Positions 37,701 to 64,000 of a DNA stretch of 64,000 nt are shown piece after piece. The notes under the pieces were generated by a model that saw nothing but the letters and a program-made list of their open reading frames with translations, was not told where the DNA came from and ran no database searches. The first letter of the stretch is position 1; every line of letters starts with the position of its first letter. This DNA comes from Liolophura sinensis (taxonomy: Eukaryota; Mollusca; Polyplacophora; Chitonida; Chitonidae): NCBI RefSeq assembly GCF_032854445.1, contig NC_088305.1:20872955-20936954 (forward strand). The letters run 5' to 3'. The translations under genes and the position numbers were made by a program.

Positions 37701-38433
37701 AGTGTGGCCATTTACCAGCTATCACAGTGTCATCACTGCTCTGGTTTAACTGCCTGTACTGTGTGTCATTGTATCCCTGCATAAACCAGGATCTGCTGGT
37801 GGACTAAGCATCCCCGATGGCCCATATTTATAAAAGGCTGCTAAGCCTACTTGGCCTAAATTGGCCTTTAGTAAATAGCTAAGCCTAACTGGAGGCTAAC
37901 TGATATCCATAAAGCTTTGCTATGCTTATTTGGCTGCTATGCTGGCTGCTGAAGTTAGAGTTGACAACACAGCAAATTGAGACTTACACGTTCCACAGGA
38001 AACATGGCAAGATGCATATTTGAGTTGGCAAAAACAGACCACATATAATGCATAGAGAACGTGTTTTCAGATACAGACTAATCCCCATTGATATCCTTGA
38101 TGATGTAAAATTAATAAAAAATGTACAAATTTATACGTGCAGGGAATCTCTTCATTGCGCATTTAATGGAAACGGCGAATGGACACCGAACAATGAGAAA
38201 CCAAGCTCTTCTGTCCTATCAACAGAACCTCATTGCTTTACAGTATATTGCCACAGGCACATTTCACTCTGTCATGAGGGTGATCCTCGTCAAATTTTAT
38301 AAACCAACTACATGTAGAGCAATTCATCGCGTCTCTCAGACATTATCAACGAAGATAACTGATTTCGTCCGATTTCTGAATGAAACGGATATTGCAAGAT
38401 TTAGCGAGGGTTTTGAAAGAATCTGCCATTCCC

Positions 38434-38619
38434 TTATTTATTTATCTATTTATTTATGTATTTATTTGATTGGTGTTTTACGCCGCACTCAAGAATATTT
38501 CACTTATATGACGGCGGTCAGCATTATGGTAGGTGGAAACCGGCAGAGCCCGGGGGAAACCCACAACCATCCGCACTTTGCTGGCAGACCTTCCCACTTA
38601 CGGTCGGAGAGCCATTCCC
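38434..38619 (-). mobile_element. SINE 3' half (copy 2)
   Basis: Duplicate of 10521-10706 at the constant 27913-base offset. Confidence 0.85.
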
Positions 38620-41600
38620 GTAGAGTAACTGGGTATGTGAACGGAACACATGAATGTATACGTGCTTCTCCATATGAGAATGATGCGGACTATGTAAAGG
38701 GGTATCATTCCCCATGATGACCGAGTCCTTAGATAGAGTAAGGTTTGAGATCAGATGGAAAACGGTGCTGTCCGTGGGTAAATCCATGGAGACTGTTGCT
38801 ATCCATGACGAAGGTAGCCATGACGTCACGGTTGTACCCTAATACTGTAGTAGAACGGCGGCACAACAGGGCCCATAAACATTTGGAACACAGTATGGTT
38901 ACCTAGTTACTTGCTGAATTGCTAATTTGCCAACTATCTGGTAAGGTGCTTACGATATTCAGAGAATATCTATAAATTATCTGTTATTAAGATAATAGAT
39001 AATAGTGATTTGATTCCCTTAATGCAACAATTTTGAGTACCGTACGCAAAAATTTCCCGACATTAATAATACTGAGAAAACAATATTAACTTTCTTAGTG
39101 GTAGATATTTGAACAACAAAGCAGACTGGTGTAGAATATAGAACTCAGCATCGGCTGAGAGCCCAGTGGAGGAGAGTTCAGTGCAGAGGTCACTTCTTTT
39201 GTCGGTGGTTGTTGCAAGTGTGACAGAATTTGCAAAGAGGGCTGGAAAATCCTTTGCTCTGCCTACGCTCGACCGTATCAGTTACACGCGCGGTGAATAA
39301 GTATATATATTTTGGGATTTCTTCATTGCACTCACAGTACTCTGGTTGACAGATCTGCCAAGCTTTGCAGAAAATTTGCGAGCAGTGCGTGCTACTCCAA
39401 TTTCTACAGCAGTTCTCGCAATTTTGGCTCTGATTTCATCATCAAAGGTGTCGTATTACCCTCGTTTTCTCTTTCGAGAATTCATGGCCGTTTGCACAAC
39501 TTCATTTATGGCTTCCGTCGTTTCAGCTTCCTCTCGGGTCTCGCAGAGTTGTGGGTTATCATGAGGGGCGTCTGTGTATCTAAGCAGTTGTCATGAGCGG
39601 TGTCTGTGTATCTAAGCAGTTATCATGAGGGGTGTCTGTGTATCTAAGCAGTTGTCATGAGGGGTGTCTGTGTATCTAAGCAGTTGTCATGAGGGGTGTC
39701 TGTGTATCTAAGCAGTTGTCATGAGGGGTGTCTGTGTATCTAAGCAGTTGTCATGAGGGGTGTCTGTGTATCTAAGCAGTTATCATGAGGGGTGTCTGTG
39801 TATCTAAACGATATTCACCACACAATGATAATAAAAAGTTATCATCACCCAAGCTTACAAAATTACTGAACTGTATCAGGAGATATTATGATCAGCCTGA
39901 AGTCGTTCAGTGCAGAGGCCACTTCTTTTGTCGGCGGTTGTAACCGTATCAGTTACACGCGCATTCCATAGTAGTTTCACACCGCGCTTCTATTATATAT
40001 CATATTACAAAACGCTAGTGAGAGTACAGACTCTAGACCATATTATATTGTATGGGGACGTTGAAGTCGTTTATCTTGGACCTTGTGGTTTTGAGTATTT
40101 CATTATTTGATACGCACTTATACACACCTGGCTACAACACCTTTGTTGCTTTGAGCGAAATACACTGCACCCAGGAAAAGGAATATATGTATGACCCCCA
40201 AAACCTCCTCTGAGAGTTCCACTATATTATTGTGTTTAAGATTTTTATTTTTGAGAATTTTTGAGTGTGAATTGAGAGCGCCGATTTGCAGGATTTTAAT
40301 GTGAGTTTCTGAAACCCGCAAACACTATAGTGGGCGCGGTCAGTCACGGTTTATCTTGTGGCCGGTCAAATTTAGTCTAGTGTTGCTTTGGAAGAGCCGT
40401 TGCTGAGACAATGTCACCCAGTTTTCTTTACTGTTCATGTAAAATAATGAAACATCAAAACAACTACTGGTAGATATATGGACGGGGATTTCGTAAGATT
40501 TATCCACGTCTTGCTAAAAAAAAAACCTTCCCCTCACCCACCCTTTCATTGCCTTAAAAAGCCAGATAGCTGTTACGCTTCAGCACGCGTAACGTATCAT
40601 GGTTGGCATAAACAAAAGCACATGAGCACTTATGCCTTAACATTACAGTCTTTTAACTTGAAACTGTTCTCGTACACATGTAATGTCTTATATGGCACAA
40701 GGATTGGAATAAAAAAACACGGATTTTTCTGAGCAGTGTGTAACTACCGAGGGACATTTTACTTTAACACTGTCACGTTGATTTTCTTGTCACGCAGTGA
40801 TGAAATCTTTATCATGCGCACTGGAAACATGTATCCAACTTACAGCGCTTACCTGCGGATAGTCGTGGGTTCCTTCCGGGCTCTCAAATACTCTTGAATA
40901 TGGCGTAGAACACTAGTGAAATAAAATGTATAAATAAATCCTGATCGCGTTTTAAGAGTAAAATACATGTACATTCACCGTTGCGAGTTTAGCATCTGCA
41001 GTGCTTTATAATGGCCTGAAGATGGCATGTAAATCTGACGAAGAATTTAGGCATGGTGGTGTGTTTGTTCCACTCAGTGTTAAACATCCGTTTTAATTTG
41101 TGGTTTTGCTTATTTTGAAAACGGGTCTCACTATTATGGACGCGGAACACCCCTGTACAGGGCATTATTGTTAGATGTTATTTCATGGCCGTGTCTCACC
41201 GTGGTCCATATTGATGTCTTACAACACAAGAAGGCTATGCCTACGAAACGAGAAGCAACACCAGGTCCCAATTCCTCAAAGACATCAGTGATTTGTGTCC
41301 AGATTCATTATTTATTCATAATTAGTTACCCCTGTATATATTGTTAAATTGAATGTAAACTATTGAAAAAATGTTCAATAATCTGAGTAATATGGCACTT
41401 AAAATCACTAGATAATGAAGCTGGTTTCATGCATTTTTACCGCAACACTCGGTAGTTTACGTTATACCCTCATTTAGTTCAGTGTTGAGTGGCAAGCATA
41501 TCGAATTTCTCCACGAAATTGTTTGCTTTCTGCTTACGTTTGTAAAAAGAGGTAGTTGAAGAGCCCTGGAATTCGGTTTTTCAAGTTTCCAGGTGATTTG

Positions 41601-42822
41601 GGTCTCAGGTAGGCGTATATTTACTGCAAAAGAAGAAAAGATTTTGTACTCCCCGATTACAATCGTATTTGCTTTCGGCAATTTACAGCTGAAAGCTGGT
41701 ACAGGAATACAGCTGAATTTACACAACGGCGCCTGCACACTGTACTTATAAAATACTATTAACTTAACTGAAAAGCATCCTATATGTATTTATACTTTGC
41801 ACGACTCTATTCCGAATGCCGACAATAACATGCACCGGTATCTATAGTGAAGCGGACAGAGGGAAAGAATTGTAAATAAATATTAAATCTTAAAATAAAC
41901 ACACGAGATGATCAGTGTAACACTGGGTAAAGCTATAGCTTATCAGCCATAACATTGCCAGTGCGGTTGAAAATGCCTGGACAAAGATCAAATTCGACGT
42001 CTGAAAACTCGGCATCTGAAGTCAGGCCAGAGATATCAGTATCATATATCGGAATTTCAAGGTCTTCCACTATGGGTTCAAATTGATAAGGCAGTATATT
42101 TGCTTCTGAGTAGCAAGAATAGCAAGGTCGTAAGTGGGAAGGTCTTCCAGCAAACTGCGGATGGTCGTGGGCTTCTACCTGGCTCTGCCCGGTTTTCTCG
42201 ATCCATAATGCTGGCCACCGTAGCATGAGTGAAACGTTCTTTAAGAGTGCGGCGTAAAACCCCAATCAAACCCCAATCAAATAATTAAATAAATAAATAT
42301 CACCGCATGCTACCGGCGAAGCGACGAGGCAGCGAGATTAGCAATAATGTAATGTAAACGAGATGCCAGTGAGTTTCACTCGAGAGTACATTTCACTACA
42401 CATATGGCGACGTCGTTTGTAACACCATTAAAATGTGGAATACGTGTCAATAAATCTGACTTAATCTAAACCAGCATTCTTGACTAAATAAGTAAATAAA
42501 TAAATACATATGTTACGTTTAATTAACTCTCACTTGAACGTTGGTGGTTATGGGCTCAATGAAACCGGAGCAATCGTGGTAAACCATCGACCTTTAGCAA
42601 GTCACTGACGAACTACCCACATATAATAGATGTATACAATATTTGTGGAAGACAATTGCCTTATCCTCAACGAACATTAGTCTGCACAAACGGCTACATG
42701 AGAGTGACCAACGACTTAGTGTCGCCAATGCCATCCAAGCTGTGAGAAGCGGAGGGTCTGTCCAACCAGCACCTATTGTATATAAGGTACATATATGGAT
42801 TGTGAAGAATAAGTTCAAATTA

Positions 42823-44098
42823 GGTTAGGTTTCATTAACGTTTGGGACAGCTAAGATTAGATTTGAACTATGGCTAAGTTAGGGTTAGGATAAGGTTAGG
42901 TTATGGTCAGACAAGGGTTATGTTAGGGTTAGACTAGAGCTAGGTTAGGGTTAATTTAGGGTTAGTTAGAGATAGATTATGGTTATGTCAGGATTAGACT
43001 AAGGCTAGGCTAGGGTTATGTTTGTGTTAAACTACGGTTAGGGTTATGTTTGGGTAAACTCCGGTTAGGGTTAGGGTTAGACTAGGGTTATGTCAGGGTC
43101 AGACTAGGGCTAGGTTAGGGTTATGTTTGGGTAAACTACGGTTAGGGTTAGGGCTAGACTAGGGTTATGTTAGGGTTAGACTAGGGCTAGGTTAGGGTTA
43201 TGTTTGGGTAAACTACGGTTAGGGTTAGGGCTAGACACGGGTTATGTTAGGGTTAGACTAGGGCTAGGTTAGGGTTATGTTTGTGTTAAACTACGGTTAG
43301 GGTTAGGGCTAGACACGGGTTATGTTAGGGTTAGACTAGGGCTAGGTTAGGGTTATGTTTGGGTAAACTACGGTTAGGGTTAGGGCTAGACTAGGGTTAT
43401 GTTAGGGTTAGACTAGGGCTAGGTTAGGGTTATGTTTGGGTAAACTACGGTTAGGGTTAGGGTTAGACACGGGTTATGTTAGGGTTAGACTAGGGCTAGG
43501 TTAGGGTTATGTTAAACTAAAGCTAGATTAGGGCTATGTTAGAGTAGAGCTAGGTTAGAGTTAATTTAGGTTTAGTTAGAGTTAGATCGGGGTACATCAG
43601 GATTAGACTAGGGCTAGGTTAGGGTTATGTTTGGATTAAACTACGGTTAGGGTTAGGGTTATGTCAGGGTTAGACTAGGGCTAGGTTAGGGTTATGTTTG
43701 GGTAAACTACGGTTAGGGTTATGGTTAACTAGGGTTATGTCAGGGTCAGACTAGGGCTAGGTTAGGTTTATTTTTGGGTAAACTACGGTTAGGGTTAGGG
43801 CTAGAATAGGGTTATGTTTGTGTTAAACTACGGTTAGGGTTATGTTTGGGTAAACTACGGTTAGGGTTATGGTTAGACTAGGGTTATGTCAGGGTTAGAC
43901 TAGGGCTAGGTTAGGTTTATTTTTGGGTAAACTACGGTTAGGGTTAGGGCTAGACTAGGGTTATGTTAGGGTTAGACTAGAATTAGGTTGGGGTTATGTT
44001 AGACTAGAGCCACGTTAGGGTTAATTTAGGGTTAGTTAGAGTTAGATCAGGGTTATGTCAGAGTTAGACTAGGGCCAGGATAGGTTTATATTTGGGTT
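42823..44098 (+). repeat. Telomere-like higher-order repeat (copy 2)
   Basis: Matches 14905-16180 unit for unit; I saw no unit gain or loss between the copies. Confidence 0.9.
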
Positions 44099-44524
44099 AC
44101 TACGCCACCGACCTTTTTGTCAGATATATAGCAAACGTCTTGACTTCAAGCCAAAAGTGAAACAACGAGAGCTGGGTTCGAACACGCGACCTCACTGCTG
44201 AGTCAATACTTCATGGAACAGCAACCTTTACATGTACCTACATGGGGAAACAATGAAACAAATGTGGGTAAAAAGATCTTGAGTTGTCTCAAGAGCTTAC
44301 ATTTGATGTTTATTTCTGGTTCTGAAAAACATGAACTAAAGCACACTGTTGAAGATTGCGAAAAGTCACAAAACAGCAATCAACTACACAAAGTCACTAA
44401 ACAACGGTCAACTTTCAAAAGTAAAACAGCAGTTTTCTGCCAAAAAAAGCACACTCCATTATTTCAATTGGCCACATGTTTCACACAACACCTTCTTATC
44501 TCAGCCAAACTTCTTCGCTCATAA

Positions 44525-63103
<18,579 letters not shown>

Positions 63104-63798
63104 CTAGGGTAAGGAAAGCGAATATCATGCCAGTGCTGCGCCATCACTGTTTCTAGGTGTCGGAACAGACATTCGCGTCCCAGTCGTCAACCAAAATGAT
63201 TGTTTCGTGTAAATAATCACAAGACAATTTCTCACAAGTTTAATGTTATGTTTTGCGACAGGAAATTTGTATTTAACTTTTATGTAGATGCATACAAATA
63301 GCAAGCACCGTCATTGTCATCTATAACTCAGTTACAGAAAGAATGGTTTGAGTTTTTAAATGACAAATCATTGCCTTACATTTTGGTCTTGTAACATAAG
63401 ACAGTTAAGATTAGGTTTTGAATTCAATTTGGTTACTTTGGAGTTTTACTGAACAGAAAACACTACATGAAATGACCGGTGCCCGGATCATGCAAGTGTA
63501 AAATGACAGCGGTTAGCGGTCATGTGAGTAAATTGTTTATCGATCATGCATACTATAGTGATAACAAACAGGGTATATTTATAATAAATTTGCTGACATT
63601 TTGGGTTGCTGTGAATTTAATTGTATAGATAAACAGCTCTCTTCTGACAGTAAATTTTACAGCCAATTGGGTAGATACTTGAGTTACATAGGCTGATAGG
63701 CAAGGTGCTGGAAACGTACAACATCGTCGTATGTTTCTTCATCGCCATAGTGCTGTAAATATGCAAATGCCAATATGAAATACAACAAAATGATGATT
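63104..63798. other. Intron upstream of w1, nothing recognised
   Basis: AT-rich; no minus-strand segment resembling the first half of a G8 domain was seen before the window ends at 64000. Confidence 0.55.
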
Positions 63799-63842
63799 TT
63801 TTGTTATTTATTTGATTGGTGCTTACGCCGTAGTCAGGAATA
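63799..63842 (-). mobile_element. SINE 3' scrap
   Basis: TTATTTATTTGATTGGTGCT then ACGCCGTAGTCAGGAATAC. Only the terminal ~40 bases of the family remain. Confidence 0.65.
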
Positions 63843-64000
63843 CAAAATGATGTAAAGATACCGCTAAAATGGGTGTATGCAAATCGATGGTATGTCAGTT
63901 CCGTGAACCTAGCACTAGTACTTGTATTTTGCAAATCTACTTGTTTATGTAAAGCGATTCTTTGTCTTGAAATACAACCAGATAAAATGTGTACAGTGTA

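Overview
This is animal nuclear DNA, most likely from a mollusc or a close lophotrochozoan. Introns have GT-AG borders, and most of the sequence is introns and repeats. A tRNA-derived SINE family ending in (AAAT)n recurs in both orientations. A Tc1/mariner relic, a copia-like relic and many satellite arrays add to this. There is no bacterial-style gene packing, rRNA gene or CRISPR array. The species call is inference from repeat style and one protein family.

The one clear gene is on the minus strand, from 63103 (5', entering from beyond the right edge) to 44525 (stop). I join 16 coding exons, w1 to w16 from right to left. All splice phases agree and they give one open frame of 866 codons including the stop. 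The product is a CEMIP/KIAA1199 - CEMIP2/TMEM2 family protein (G8 domain, then parallel beta-helix repeats; the vertebrate members bind and depolymerise hyaluronan). Its N-terminus lies outside the window. Two segments of the vertebrate proteins were not found: the FAM3C/ILEI-like block between w1 and w2, and about 30 residues between w11 and w12.

The left half holds a large direct duplication. Bases 1-18868 are repeated at 28900-46786 with very high identity. The duplication carries the last three exons (w14-w16) and about 16 kb of 3' flank, so an orphan second set of terminal exons lies at 16607-18798. Copy 1 ends at a Tc1/mariner terminal repeat, and copy 2 ends at a different dispersed repeat. 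A real duplication and an uncollapsed second haplotype are both possible. The (TA)n tract has exactly the same length in both copies, while the pentanucleotide array differs by one 487 bp block.

The spacer (18869-28899) is a transposon graveyard: Tc1 transposase pseudogene, an inverted pair of full SINEs, 26 bp and 18 bp minisatellites, a copia-like pol relic, and old diverged internal duplications.

The most unusual observation concerns three exons of the CEMIP-like gene (w5, w12, w13). Each is followed in its downstream intron by a minisatellite whose unit is the 3' end of that exon plus its own 5' splice site (87 bp, 43 bp, and 24/44 bp). Many copies keep an intact GT donor. This looks like repeated local amplification of exon/intron junctions and could supply alternative 5' splice sites or raw material for new introns.
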